A stretch of DNA of 64,000 nucleotides, from contig CAMRHE010000460.1 of assembly GCA_947044405.1 (NCBI GenBank), forward strand, positions 124,001-188,000, read 5' to 3'. The DNA comes from Leptodactylus fallax (Eukaryota; Chordata; Amphibia; Anura; Leptodactylidae). Shown one piece after another: positions 1 through 12,800 of this stretch. Every line of letters starts with the position of its first letter. The stretch's first letter is position 1. Below the pieces are notes generated by a model. That model did not search any database. It saw only the letters and a list, made by a program, of their open reading frames with translations, and was not told where the DNA came from. The position numbers and the translations under genes were made by a program.

Positions 1-856
1 TTCTTACCTCCAGCCCTCCCCACCCCCCCCTGTCTGTTCCATATTTGTGGGTGCCATTATATCCAGCATTATGCTGTCTAGACCCTCTCACTTTGCCCCA
101 GACTGCTCAATTGGGGAACACTTGGATGGGGGGTACAGTTAGTGGTAATTTTCTCGTTGATCTCTCTTCTAAAAAGTAAAAATTTGACTATATATGACTA
201 CCTCTCTGAAAATCTAAGACCTGGCCCCGTCCACACTGTTGAGGAGTAAGAAGGGGGTATCGTAGACTTTCATATAGCAGTATGTATAAGGAAATCTGTG
301 GACAGTTTCATCTGTGAAACTTTTCCCTCGTGTATACCCCTGGATGGCACCCATAGCAGTCACCCAAACTGCCAACATCACACCCACCGAAGGCAGGCCA
401 ATGGCTGTACAATGTGGCAGGTAAAACTGGTCTTATTCACGACACTGTGGGTGGACGGAGTGTTGATAGTGTGTGGTTGCCCTAATAACATATTTAAGAT
501 GGCGCTATACAAGTAAATAATAATATGTTATCTAAGTCCACAAAGTACTGTTAGGCTGAGCCTGCAGGTTCCCAAGATGCACATATGGTTCTGATGATCT
601 TTAGAGCTACAATCCCCTAATATACTGGCAATATGGTGCAGCAAATCCAGGACTTTTCTAAATGAATATATTATCTGCACAGATTGTAAAATTTGCTGTT
701 GGCTTTACAGGGGATTAGAGGCTTCCGGTGTTGAACCCCCATGGACTTATCACTTCTACTGCAGCACTTTTAGTTGTAGGTTACTGATCACTCTCTAACA
801 TTGACTAGTAGACTACAATGTGATTTTAATAGATTTATTATTTCTCTTCTTTCAAG
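1..856. other. Upstream flank or 5' intron of LDAF1, no gene seen
   Basis: I see no exon here. The last 20 bases are pyrimidine-rich and end in ttcaag at 851-856, a good splice acceptor, so this stretch is more likely the end of an intron behind an upstream non-coding exon than a promoter. Positions 498-520 resemble the tail of a dispersed frog repeat (compare the SINE tail near 55180). Confidence 0.5.
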
Positions 857-908
857 CAATTGCTGCCATTAGAAACTCCCGATTGGATCCGGCCAGCAGG
901 AAATCGAC

Positions 909-1001
909 ATGGCCAGTCCAGAAACTGCTTGTGGAGAGAAAATGCAGGAATTTCAGAAGCAGATAAACTCTGTCATGAGGACCATCAATAATAACTCCAA
1001 G
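909..1001 (+). CDS. LDAF1: LDAF1 (promethin/TMEM159), first coding exon
   Basis: This exon encodes residues 1-31 of lipid droplet assembly factor 1, a small ER membrane protein known to partner seipin at sites of lipid droplet formation. The exon probably begins at 857, after the acceptor at 855-856. The ATG at 909 is the first in frame: an in-frame TAG lies at 870-872, and the start has G at -3 and G at +4. The peptide is hydrophilic and helical (MQEFQKQINSVMRTI), like the N-terminus of the vertebrate family, and ends NNNSK. It joins directly to [13 protein letters not shown] in the next exon, a junction conserved in LDAF1. The donor is gttctt, which is weaker than consensus. The exon ends in phase 0. 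Gene identity rests mainly on exon 2. Confidence 0.85.
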
Positions 1002-3536
1002 GTTCTTCTGTTTTTATGTCCTATTTGTCTGTAGAATTTTTGCTGAATATTTCTATGTATGTGCCCAACAATCAGAAAACTTAGTCTAATGTCTCCATTG
1101 TCATCAGGCTTCATACACACAGCAGTGCCCTGTACAGCAGTGCACGGAGGCCATACACTTCATCTGCTGCTGTACAGGCTTTGGCCATCTCCATAATTAC
1201 AGAGATGTTCTTGCTTTACGGGAGAATACCGTCCTACATACAGAGACTGCATGACTTACAGAATTTGAGTGTAAAAACTGACTTCCTCTGTATAAGACTG
1301 GAAGCATGTACAGGTGCAGTAGAGGAGTCGCGGATCTCTATAGCTATCCTGCTATGACTTGGTATAAAGTGGTCCTGTGTATGAGCCCTAACATTGTCTA
1401 GACCAATCTTTACTATAGAGGAGCACAATATAGTAGCAATTAAAGGGATATTACTATGATAGACACTAAGGGTGCTGCCACATGATGTGGTGCTTGGCCA
1501 CGCCACAACAATAAGCTGATGTCCACATAGAAATTCACTAGACAGTTCATTAGACAGTATTATTAGAATTCACCTTTAAAAGCAAGAGCTCATGCAGCAG
1601 ATTTTGCAGCAGATTTTGTGTCTCTCCAATCTATCTGAATTGAGCTTGCAAAAAAACCATGCACTTGCTGCAGACCCATTGAGGTGAATGAACTGGTTTT
1701 CAGGTTCTGAACTGTCTGCGACAAATATGCTAAATGTGAATTTACCCTAACGGAGACAGGGGTCCAGAGGTGTAACATGAAGCTCCTGGGCCCCAATGCA
1801 GAATCTGTAATGGGGCCCCTACCTTGTAGCATATTTTATGTGCCAGAGGGATCTTAGGGGCTTCTTCAGGGTCTAGGGCCTGGTAGTGACTGCCACTTTG
1901 TCCCTGCAGGTGCTTGTTTCTAATGATATAAATAGATAATGTAACCAAGTGCACAATTTTATTATCTTATAGATATTATTTATTGTATATCCATATATAA
2001 GTTTAGTTGTTGTAATGACAATGTGTCTACAATGTTTGCATACATCAGTCTTCGTTTATTTAAAACTACTTGTCATAAATGAATAGCACAGGTGAATATA
2101 AGAAACTTTGTAATAGATCTTATTAGAGAAATATTCTATTCTAAATCTCTATTCATCAGTTTGAGTAACATAGACGTCTATAGAGAGGGGAGGAGAAGGC
2201 TGCTGACTCTGCTACATCTAGTACAATAATACCCTATCCCTGTATAGAATGTGGCAATAATAATTGCTAGCTGGCAGCAGCCTCCTCCCCCCCCCTCCAT
2301 AGACTTTTATGTGTAAGACTGAATAAGGATATGGATTCTATCAGAAATAAGAGGCTAAGTGAAGGGTAGGAAGAAGAAAACAGCCTGATCTGGGGAGAAG
2401 GAAACCTTATTCTTTAATAATATGTATTGCAAATATTAATATAGTCACATGTACTATTCATTCATTAAAAGTTGTTTTAGAATTGGAGGTACACTTTAAC
2501 ACATCTGTACAATAGAGCTATATAATAATATAGCAAAGACAGAGACCACCAAACTGCTAACTACCTGTGAAGACCATATACTTGTGCAGGTCCTCAATGC
2601 ACTTATACAAATAGTAACAACACAAGCTTGGAGCGCCCCCTCTGTATGTGGATGAGAAAGCATCCATACTGTCAGCACTGACTGAACAGCGTCAGTATAC
2701 ACTGACACACCCAATTTATTCCTAAATCTCTAGAAAGTATCACAGAAGAACAGCACAACATAGACTTAGAAGATGATAATATGTTCCAGAATTCTTATTT
2801 TATGGTGAATAAAGTTGTTTAGTAAAACAGACATGTCAGGAAAAGGGATAGGTCCACTTTAAAGGGCTTATCCCATTACAGACACTTATTCCCTGTCTGC
2901 AGAATAAGTGTCATATTGCTGGGGGTCTGACTTCTGGATCCCCCAGCGTTCAGGAGAATGGGGGGGCTACAGTCTTCAGCATCCCCATAGAAGTGAATGG
3001 AGTGCTGGTCACACAAGTGCACTGGAGCTTCATTCACAGGTAGGATGCAGGGGGTTCTCCTGATAGCTGTAGGATCCAGTGGTCAGACCCCCAGATGTTA
3101 GACCCCCCTCTCCTCTAATCTTGAGGACAGAGGATACGTGTCTGTAAAGGACAGCCCCTTTAAGCAGTGACCATATGTCTATTCCTTTTCATTGGCTGTA
3201 TATAACATAGAAGCTGGAAAATCTCACAGCTATTAGTATTCTGTACATGCAATGTTATAGAGTCCAGGAAAAAAAAAAAGATTGAAAGGAAAAGTTCTGC
3301 AGCGCTTCTATTGTAAGTACTAAAACTATTTATAATGAAGGGAAAATCGCTGAGTATACATTCTCCAGTCTGATATAGATATAATGTAACACACAAATGG
3401 GTCATCTCTACCACACTAGCATATGTATTCGTCTGATATCTTAATGCACATAGTTCATTTCCTTTAGTGCTCGGTTCACTGATTTGGAATTTCTGCTGGT
3501 CCAGCGCCCCTCAGAGCTACCATAGTACTTTAGGAA

Positions 3537-3575
3537 TGTGTGTGTGTATATATATACATATATATATATATATAC
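3537..3575. repeat. TG/TA microsatellite
   Basis: A short run of TG followed by alternating TA, interrupted by a few single-base changes. It lies inside LDAF1 intron 1. Confidence 0.85.
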
Positions 3576-3924
3576 TGTATGTTAAAAAGCAAACTCTTAC
3601 AGCCATGTGCTCTGCAATTTTCTACTTTTGTCCTTTGGCTTGCATTTTGTTATTTTGTGTATTGTCCCGTATCGCCCCTGGTTGCTCTTAACCCGTTCCC
3701 TGCAATGCAGTCATTGCTTGTGTATCGAAGTAGTCAGGCAGTTTCCCTACTGGAAAAACACACACACTTAGTACAATATAACACCATTGTAATAAAATGT
3801 CACATACTAAGAGACCTCTCCATCAAAGTTGCTCAGGTAGACATCCGTCTTGTTAAAGGGGAACACAACCTCTAAGCTTGGCAAAACTTACATAACCTTT
3901 GGACCTCTGATACACATACGCAAT

Positions 3925-3985
3925 ACAGGTATGTGTTAGCCTCTAAAAGGTATCGCCTGATTTTTTTCACTCTTCCACAGGTATG
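3925..3985 (+). mobile_element. 43 bp 3' stub of a Penelope-like element with 9 bp target duplication
   Basis: Positions 3934-3976 match the last 43-44 bases of the Penelope-like element at 25761-27294 almost exactly; the differences are in the T-run. The shared text begins at gttagcctctaaaagg and ends at cactcttcc. The stub is bracketed by direct repeats of acaggtatg at 3925-3933 and 3977-3985. This fits an extreme 5' truncation during target-primed reverse transcription, with a target duplication like the 8-9 bp one of the larger copy. Confidence 0.8.
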
Positions 3986-5534
3986 AAATACATCACCCTT
4001 AGTATGCTAAGTGCGCATACTGTGTCACTGTGTGCCTATAAATGGACATTTAAAGCCACTTTGTTGCCCACATATTCTACTCTACTGTATATAGCATAGT
4101 CTGGGGACACAACCGCTCTCCTGTTTGCCAAAATGGTAGAAAACAATATTGCGCTAAAATGTGGCTAATAGGTGTAGTCAAATAGTTCACTGTTACGTTG
4201 TCCCCAGGAAACAGCCCAAAGGTCTTCCTGAGCCAGGTGGGAACTAGAGTGCCCATGATGGTAATGCAGGAAATGAGAATGAGGAGACTTGTAGTTACAG
4301 GACACAGATCACATATAACTTTACTGGCAAAATGGTGCAGGAGGCAATGCAGGAACAATTGCAACCCCAGTGGTCCACTGTGAGTATTGGGTGAGCCCGA
4401 TGGATGATAGATCCAGTAGCCTGCACTTGAATCACTAACTCTGTCTTACTAAGTGCCAGTCTTTTACTTGCTCAGTGCCCGGGTGCCCTGTCCATCCTGT
4501 GGCTCAGGCAGGGTAAAAACCCTGTGGGTCTTGGCCCACATATCCTCAGACTCTCAATGTGGCACTTGGTGCTCTAAAGTTCCACTTTTTATCTGTCCTA
4601 GTCCGCTCTACATATTCCCTATCTCAGTTGCAGTTGTCCAGGCTCTCTCCATATCCTTCCTTCACAGAAGCTATGAGAAGGCTGACAACTTGCAGACCTG
4701 ACTCTACCAACAGGCTAGTTTCCCTTTAAGATAAAGATTTGTTTTCATATGGGACTCCATACACAGATATTACATTTACTGCACTTTTCACTAATACTAG
4801 TAATTATACAATATTTGTGTCCACAAGAAGGGTTTGCCCTTTAAAGGGTCTAAGGTGAAGTCAAGTAGACTGAATCATCTTCATTTGGAAGAAAACCACT
4901 AGAGCTGTAATATACAGACCATTTTATCTGTAGTGTGAGACAGATGTGTTATTATATGACGGGTAATTATAGTGATTATTGCAATTTATCAGGGGAAATT
5001 AAAAAATGTGGACAATATGGAAAAGATCTGCAAGCATGAAAACTAGCAGAATTATTGCCAGGATGTGGCATATTCTTCAGGCTGCCAGGTTTTAGCATTA
5101 AATCACTGTTTTTATGCTCTTAATCCTGTTTATTTCTGTATTCACTGGAATATTTTGCTGCAGATCCATTGTATAACATTCACTTTTTATCGTACTGTAT
5201 ATTTAAACCAGAAAACTTTTGCACTTCCCATCCTGCTCAGTGTGTCAGTCTCCACTGTAATACTGGCATTCTAGATGATTACATGAATAATGGTATAATA
5301 TGTCTAACATAAACCTGCCTTTTGACATTAGTAAGGCTGGATTCACACCTGCGTTGTGTAGGAGACCCTGCCGATTTTAAGCGAATTCTGCGGCGGAGAG
5401 AAAAATCCTGCAAGGAGGAGGAAATAAAACAGACCCCATTATAATCTCTAATGTCTATAGTTTCCGCACGTAGCCGCTTTTTAAGCAGACAGGGTCTCTG
5501 TCTTTGTGAACCTAAGTAATGCTGTATCTGTGAC

Positions 5535-5820
5535 TTTAACCACTTCAATACCAGGCCCTGGTTTCATTTTCGGGCTTTTTTTGTACACACAGTTTTGAGG
5601 GCTATAACGGGGGGGGGGGGGGTTTTCGTTCGGGTTCTTGAAATAATTTTTGTGTCTCTTTTTTTGGGGGGGGGGAGACATAGGGCTGTTTTTATGACAT
5701 TTTTATTTTTGCATTACTTTTTAAATTTGGAAAATGTAATATAAAAAAGTACAGGAAATGTCTATTTTTCACTTTTTTTTTCATACTTTTTTTTTTTTTT
5801 AATGGCTCAAAGTGCTATTA
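5535..5820. repeat. Dispersed repeat with G and T homopolymers
   Basis: The text around gttttgagggctataacg followed by a T-rich segment recurs near 37270-37440 (attttgagggctagaac, then the same aataatttttgtgtct). Two independent copies in one window mark a dispersed family. I cannot assign a class. It contains a run of 12 or so G at about 5610-5622. Confidence 0.65.
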
Positions 5821-7544
5821 TAATTTTTAAAAATTTATTTTACTTCTCTTTAACAGTCATATTATACAGGTGACAGATAGTGTTGTGTAGTCAGGGCAGG
5901 TGTAGATCCTATGACGTAGGCGGGGTAGTGGCGGGCGCAATGTTTTATTTACGTAATTTTCTTTTTATACATTGTGCCCCCATTAGGCAATAATAGACCT
6001 TTGGGGGGCCATTTTTTTTTTGCTGATTTACCCTCTCACTGGGCTGATACATTAGCCCCAGTTACATGAGGAATACAATCTCCTAAGCATAACAAGAAGG
6101 GAAGCCAATAGATGGACATGTTCTCTGCCTGGAGAAACTCTTTTTGGCATTCATGTCTAAATGGGGATTTCCCCCTATTCTAATAGGGACTGGATTTCTA
6201 CTGCATTTCTGTGAGTTTTCGGCTCTCATGACTATACTTTTATGTATAACTTGTCATTGTTAGGCAAATACCCATAAACAATGCATGAGATGGAAACAAA
6301 AGCCTAAAGGACACTAAGCATAGAAGATGCACAAAAAAAAATCAAACCTCTCCGCGCTTTCTCTCTGTATCTTCTCCTCTCCATAGATTATACTTTGTCA
6401 TATATTACAGTTAAATGGAGACAGAGTAAGGAGGAGGAAGGAGGAGATCAGCCATGTCCCATGACAACTGGCTGCAGCAGTCTGCTAGATGTCTAATATG
6501 GAGCCTTTAGACTACTATGGGGTCAGACTATTATTCCGTGTATCTCTGTTTTTATACAGTAATATACAGACACTTTTTTCTCTTACATTCCATGAGAATC
6601 CGCAAGGAAGAAGTTGTCTCAGCCTCCCTTGCACACTCCATATTACCAGGGGAGATGCTGTATCATGGAGAAACCATAGGACAGAACATGGAGTGTGTAT
6701 TATGGACCTATAGGGACTCCATGGTGCTGCTGTATGCATTTAGCTATGTGCAGTTGCCTTATACTGTGCCACTACATAGGCCCATAGGGAATGTACATTG
6801 ATGATCTATCTTCAGCATGGATCAATAATATGTGATTATATGAGGCGGACCCTCTGAGATCTATACCCACAAGGAGAATAAAGGGGCTGCTGTGCTGAAA
6901 TGAATGGGGTTCAGCTGACGGTATGAGCAAAATTATGTCAGGAGGCCTGCCTAATTTAAATTTTTAGACTCTCTCTATGCTGATCTGCCCCCCCCCCCCC
7001 ATTTGCAGTTCAAAACATCCCCCTTTATTGTCCCCTTCACAGTATAATGCTCCCATTACTGGGCCCCTTATAGTATTTGGTCCCCTGCAGTAGATTGCTC
7101 CCTTTTTTGGCTCACATACATAATATTGCTCCCTTTTTTGGCCCACATGCATAATATTGCTCCCTTTTTTGGTCCCTACACTTTTGGATTATTTCAGAAT
7201 GTAGCGGCTGATATTTTACTCCTGTCCAGTCCACCTCTGCTTTGATCTCCAGGGGACACTGTACATTACGCCCCGGTGCTGAAGAACATGCGGATGTCAC
7301 TCCCTGGCTTTCTTCAGCACCGTAGTGTGCCGCGTGCCCCCCATCCTGATCTCTGAGGCCTCGTGTGTCTTGCATTATGGCCACGAGTCCCATTATTCTA
7401 TAGTTCAATGGTTGACCTGGACAAGCCACAGATATGTATTCCCTGAGATGCCCTTTAAGATCCCTGCAATATGTTTTATTCCTTGTAGATAGCAATGAAA
7501 AAAAGAATTTTTTTATGATCTGCATTTCTCCTATATTGTTGTAG

Positions 7545-7713
7545 GTGGTCGCCTTTATGAACTCCCCTGTTGGACAGTATTTGGATGAGCGTCCCTTCCT
7601 GTCCCTATCACTCCTGGTTTTTATTGCGTTGTCTGCTGTCCCGGTTGGCCTATTTCTGACTGTAATTGCAGGAACAGCAGTAACTGCCTGCCTTGGGGTG
7701 ATCATATTAGAAG
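7545..7713 (+). CDS. LDAF1: LDAF1, second coding exon (membrane hairpin, first half)
   Basis: This exon encodes residues 32-87. It opens with [18 protein letters not shown], the most recognisable block of the LDAF1/promethin family, then runs into a continuous hydrophobic stretch (about residues 49-85) ending VIILEG across the splice. In the known protein these segments form closely packed membrane helices that hold LDAF1 in the ER bilayer and let it move onto the droplet monolayer. The acceptor is gtag at 7541-7544 after a T-rich tract and the donor is gtaag at 7714, a strong site. The exon is 169 bases and ends in phase 1. A GTG at 7545 is simply the conserved valine, not a start. Confidence 0.95.
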
Positions 7714-8131
7714 GTAAGACACTTTTATATGTTGTGTTTTTTTTGTATTTCGTGATAACTTTATAGGGGAGGCTTCTTGTATACATCCTTGTAATACATT
7801 TTCTATTTATGAACATTGCTAGCATTATAGCTATAGGGAGTGCATAGCACTAGTGTAACTATAAGGTGGTCACAGCTGTGACCGGACCCAGAAGCCGAGG
7901 GGCCCGCAGGTCACCCTGAACACATAAGGGCTGATTAAACTTCTTTGATCTCCTTTCTGATTTCCTTTGATGACTGGCATTGTAACTTTATGACCTCTGC
8001 CTTCTGGTGCACTGGATTGAAAAGATTTGATACACAGCCCTCCACTGTCAGTAAGGAGAAAAATTGTCATCATAACACATGTTAGCATCTATAGGACAAG
8101 TACAAATGGCAGCAGTCAGACTGGTCTGTAA

Positions 8132-10706
8132 CTATACATTATGTAGGACAGTACAATACTATATAGAGATCTTTATATATACAATACATTATATAGGACG
8201 GTACAATACTATATAGAGATCTGTATATATACAATACATTATGTAGGGACAGTACAATACTATATAGAGATCTCTATATACAATACATTATGTAGGGACA
8301 GTACAATACTATATAGAGATCTCTATATATACAATACATTATGTAGGGATAGTACAATACTATATAGAGATCTCTGTATATACAATACATTATGTAAGCA
8401 TAGTACAATACTATATAGAGATCTGTATATACAATACATTATGTAAGGACAGTACAATACTATATAGAGATCTGTATATACAATACATTATGTAGGGACA
8501 GTACAATACTATATAGAGATCTGTATATACAATACATTATGTAGTACAATACTATATAGAGATCTTTATACAATACATTATATAGTACAATACATATAGA
8601 GACCTATATACAATACTTATGTAGTACAATACTATATAGAGATCTCTATATATACAATACATTATATAGTGACAGTACAATACTATATAGAGATCTCTAT
8701 ATACAATACATTATGTAGGGACAGTATAATACTATATAGATATCTCTATATACAATACATTATGTAGGGACAGTACAATACTATATAGAGAGCTGTATAT
8801 ACAATACATTATGTAGTACAATACTATATAGAGATCTGTATATACAATACATTATGTAGTACAATACTATATAGAGATCTCTATATACAATACATTATGT
8901 AGGGACAGTACAATACTATATAGATATCTCTATATACAATACATTATGTAGGGACAGTATAATACTATATAGAGATCTCTATATACAATACATTATGTAG
9001 GGACAGTACAATACTATATAGAGATCTCTAAATACAATACATTATGTAGGGACAGTACAATACTATATATAGATCTCTCTACGTACAATACATTATAGAG
9101 ACCTATATACAAACATTATGTAGGATAGTACAATACTATATAGAGATCTGTATATACAATACATTATGTAGGACAGTACAATACTATATAGATATCTCTT
9201 ATATACAATACATTATGTAGGGACAGTACAATACTATATAGATCTCCATATACAATGCATTATATAGGGACAGTACAATACTATATAGAGATCTCTATAT
9301 ACAATACATTATATAGGGACAGTACAATACTATATAGAGATCTGTATATACAATACATTATGTAGGACAGTACAATACTATATAGATATCTCTATATATA
9401 CAATACATTATGTAGGGACAGTACAATACTATATAGAGATCTGTATATACAATACATTATGTAGGGACAGTACAAAACTATATAGAGATCTCTATATGTA
9501 CAATACATTATGTAGGGACAGTACAATACTATATAGAGATCTGTATATACAATACATTATGTAGGGACAGTACAAAACTATATAGAGATCTCTATATATA
9601 CAATACATTATGTAGGGACAGTATAATACTATATAGAGATCTCTATATACAATACATTATGTAGGGATAGTACAAAACTATATAGAGATCTGTATATACA
9701 ATACATTATGTAGGGACAGTATAATACTATATAGAGATCTCTATATACAATACATTATGTAGGGACAGTATAGTACTATATAGAGATCTCTATATACAAT
9801 ACATTATGTAGGGACAGTACAATACTATATAGAGATCTCTATATACAATACATTATGTAGGGACAGTACAATACTATATAGAGATCTCTATATACAATAC
9901 ATTATGTAGGGACAGTACAATACTATATAGAGATCTCTATATACAATACATTATGTAGGGACAGTACAATACTATATAGAGATCTCTATACGTACAATAC
10001 ATTATGTAGGGATCTCTACAATACAAACATATATAGAGATCTCTACGTACAATACTTTATAGAGATCTCTATATACAATACATTATGTAGGGATAGTACA
10101 ATACTATATAGCGTTCTGTATATACAATACATTATGTAGGGACAGTACAATACTATATAGAGATCTCTACGTACAATACATTACGTAGGACAGTACAATA
10201 CTATATAGAGATCTCTATATATACAATGCATTATGTAGGACAGTACAATACTATATAGAGATCTGTATATACAATACATTATATAGGACAGTACAATACT
10301 ATATAGATCTCCATATACAATACATTATATAGGGACAGTACAATACTATATAGAGACCTCTACGTACAATACATTACGTAGGACAGTACAATACTATATA
10401 GAGATCTGTATATACAATACATTATATAGGACAGTACAATACTATATAGATCTCCATATACAATACATTATATAGGGACAGTACAATACTATATAGAGAT
10501 CTGTATATACAATACATTATGTAGGGACAGTACAATACTATATAGAGATCTGTATATACAATACATTATGTAGGACAGTACAATACTATATAGATCTCCA
10601 TATACAATACATTATATAGGGACAGTACAATACTATATAGAGAGCTCTATATATACAATACATTATGTAGGACAATACAATATTATATAGAGGTCTCTAA
10701 TAGAGC
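8132..10706. repeat. Palindromic minisatellite, about 49 bp unit, about 50 copies
   Basis: A tandem array with a unit near 49 bp: gtacaatact, then atatagagatctctatat, then acaatacattatgtaggga. Many units contain the perfect 20 bp palindrome TATATAGAGATCTCTATATA (for example 8261-8280), centred on AGATCT. Variants lose a few bases (tgtatata, or missing ggaca), and some units are shortened to about 40 bp. The array lies wholly inside LDAF1 intron 2. No unit has coding capacity. Copy number is estimated from length divided by unit. Confidence 0.97.
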
Positions 10707-12800
10707 TTGTGGCTCAGTCAGTAGCGTAACGGCTTTACATATTCTGTTTCCTGATTAAGCTTTAGAGTTTAAATTGATACAGTATCTCCCAGCAACCTCC
10801 TCATTAATATTCACTGTGATGAGATGATGTGACAGTGCAGTGAATACTAATGAGCTGGCAGCTATTCATCAGGTGACCAGGTGAGAGAACCTGAAAATCG
10901 GGAGACTCCCAGGAATCCCTGCGGAGATGACATGTCTGTATATACGTCATTGCAAATTTAAGCAGCGGCACAAAATTGTGCAGTTGTAGGACTGGAATTC
11001 CGGCTGTTACTACAGGCTGGGACCGTTTATTATCGTCCCTGCCTTCCCGATCACCGTGCTGTGTGCACACCTATGGGATGCAGCTCCACTTCCGGCCCGG
11101 GGGTCACATGAGCTCTAGAGGACAGCTCTGCAGTCTAAAGTAGGTCGCTGCACCCCTCATGTAACTGTTACAGGGCAAATCAGCAGAAAATACGCCCAAA
11201 GATCTATTATGACCTTATGGGGAACACAATGTATAAAAAAACTAATAAAAAAACCACGCCCACGTCACAGGTTCTAGCCCCGCCCCCAGTGTTTTTGTAG
11301 GCAGTATTAATACAAATGACACTGGAGTAGAATGTGACAAATGTAAGAGGATCGCACTATAATAAGTTTGGTGCATTTTTGGTTTTCAGTGAAATCTCTT
11401 TCTCTCTGGTGGAGATAAGTCTTCCATTCAGGATTTTTTTGCCGCTGATTTCAGACTGATCTTGTGAAGGATTCTGTGGCGAAAGATGTCAGCTAAGCCT
11501 TAATCTGTCAGATGGATGTTGACTCCACCCATTGCACATCTCTCGTTGGAAAAAGAAGCAAAAAGTCACAAGTTTTAGCACAAATATGATGTACGGCAAA
11601 ATTTGTAACTTTATAAATCTGGCTGAAAGATTGCAATCCCTTACCCTCAGTTTGGTTCTAATGTGGTCTTATAAATGTTCCCTCTCTGATATTCTTGGTT
11701 CCCAGTCCTGTTCCTTACATCTGGTTTCACAGTTTTTAGTGCATTGTAGGTGACAGATGTCTTATGTGCTGATAAGCCGCAAACACTATATTTATAGATT
11801 CAATAATTTCACAGACGCTCCACGTTTCATACACAAGCTCTGTATTAATCCTTATCAAACAGCAGAACAATCCTTTACAATTTACAAAGACATTTTGTGA
11901 TTATTTTTTATTTTTTTTAATGCATTTTATAGTTTGTTTTATTTGTTTAGGAAAAATATACAAAGTTGACAAGATGTGCAATGTCATAAGATGTGAATGT
12001 GTGCGGGTCATATATACAGCTCTCTTGTTACAGCTGTATATGTACATCTAGTATATACTGTATGTATGTGTAATATATGTGCCCAGCATTGTAGAAAAAA
12101 GACATCCAAATGTTATACCATGAGCTCAACAGCACCCCTAGTGGCCCTAGGAAAAGCAGCACAGGAACAATGAACAACACTGCACAATGTGAACAGACCA
12201 CAAAAGCTCACCTTTCCATATAGTCTCAGACAACAAGGTTAGTATGTTAGATACCAATATGCAGCAAATAAAAAAAAAAAAAAAAAAAAAAGCCTGGGCC
12301 AAATGGGTGGAATCTGGTGCCAAGGCACTAAAAAGTGGTCGGCGTGAAGTGGCTAGTGGGCTTATACAATTTGTTGAAAATGTGTACTAAAAAACTTATG
12401 AGCCTTTTAATAAATGTTGCTTAGCAGGAATAGAACAATGTATAATGTGACAAAGAAGAGTCAGGACTGTGGAGCGCTCACAATCCTACATCAGACAAGA
12501 AGAGGACAGCATTCCTCCCCCAAAACTCCAGCAATTGGTTTCCTCAGTACCCAGACAATTGCAGATGGTTGTAAAAAGACGATGGGATGTTACACAATGG
12601 CAGACATGGCAAGTCCCAATTTATATGAGATTTGTCGCTGCCAATTTCTAAATGAGTTTTTCAAATGAAATGGAGAAATGTCTAATATCACCTTCTGTTG
12701 TGAGTAACGTATGGTTAGAAGAGATTCCCAAATCTTTGCATTCTTGTTTTCTTTCCGTTTTACACAGCACATTATACACAGGGTTTGTATATCCAGTATA

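Larger units (their letters stand above)
1002..7544 (+). other. LDAF1 intron 1, no further gene
   Basis: This is an intron of about 6.5 kb between the donor at 1002 and the acceptor gtag at 7541-7544. It contains dispersed repeat fragments (for example 2860-3160 and 4190-4730, both seen as repeat-like text rather than genes), a TG/TA microsatellite at 3537-3575, and a 43 bp Penelope-like stub at 3934-3976. Positions 5535-5820 match the same family as 37270-37440, with long G and T homopolymers. No coding exon is supported. Confidence 0.6.

Noticed and set aside
7112..7825. 237-codon minus-strand open frame across LDAF1 exon 2
   Set aside because: It is antisense to a clear coding exon and runs through repeat-like intron text. 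No domain is visible.
10704..10745. tRNA-like start (gtggctcagtcagtagcgtaac)
   Set aside because: It resembles an A box, but there is no matching B box at the right distance and no cloverleaf. At most a SINE scrap.
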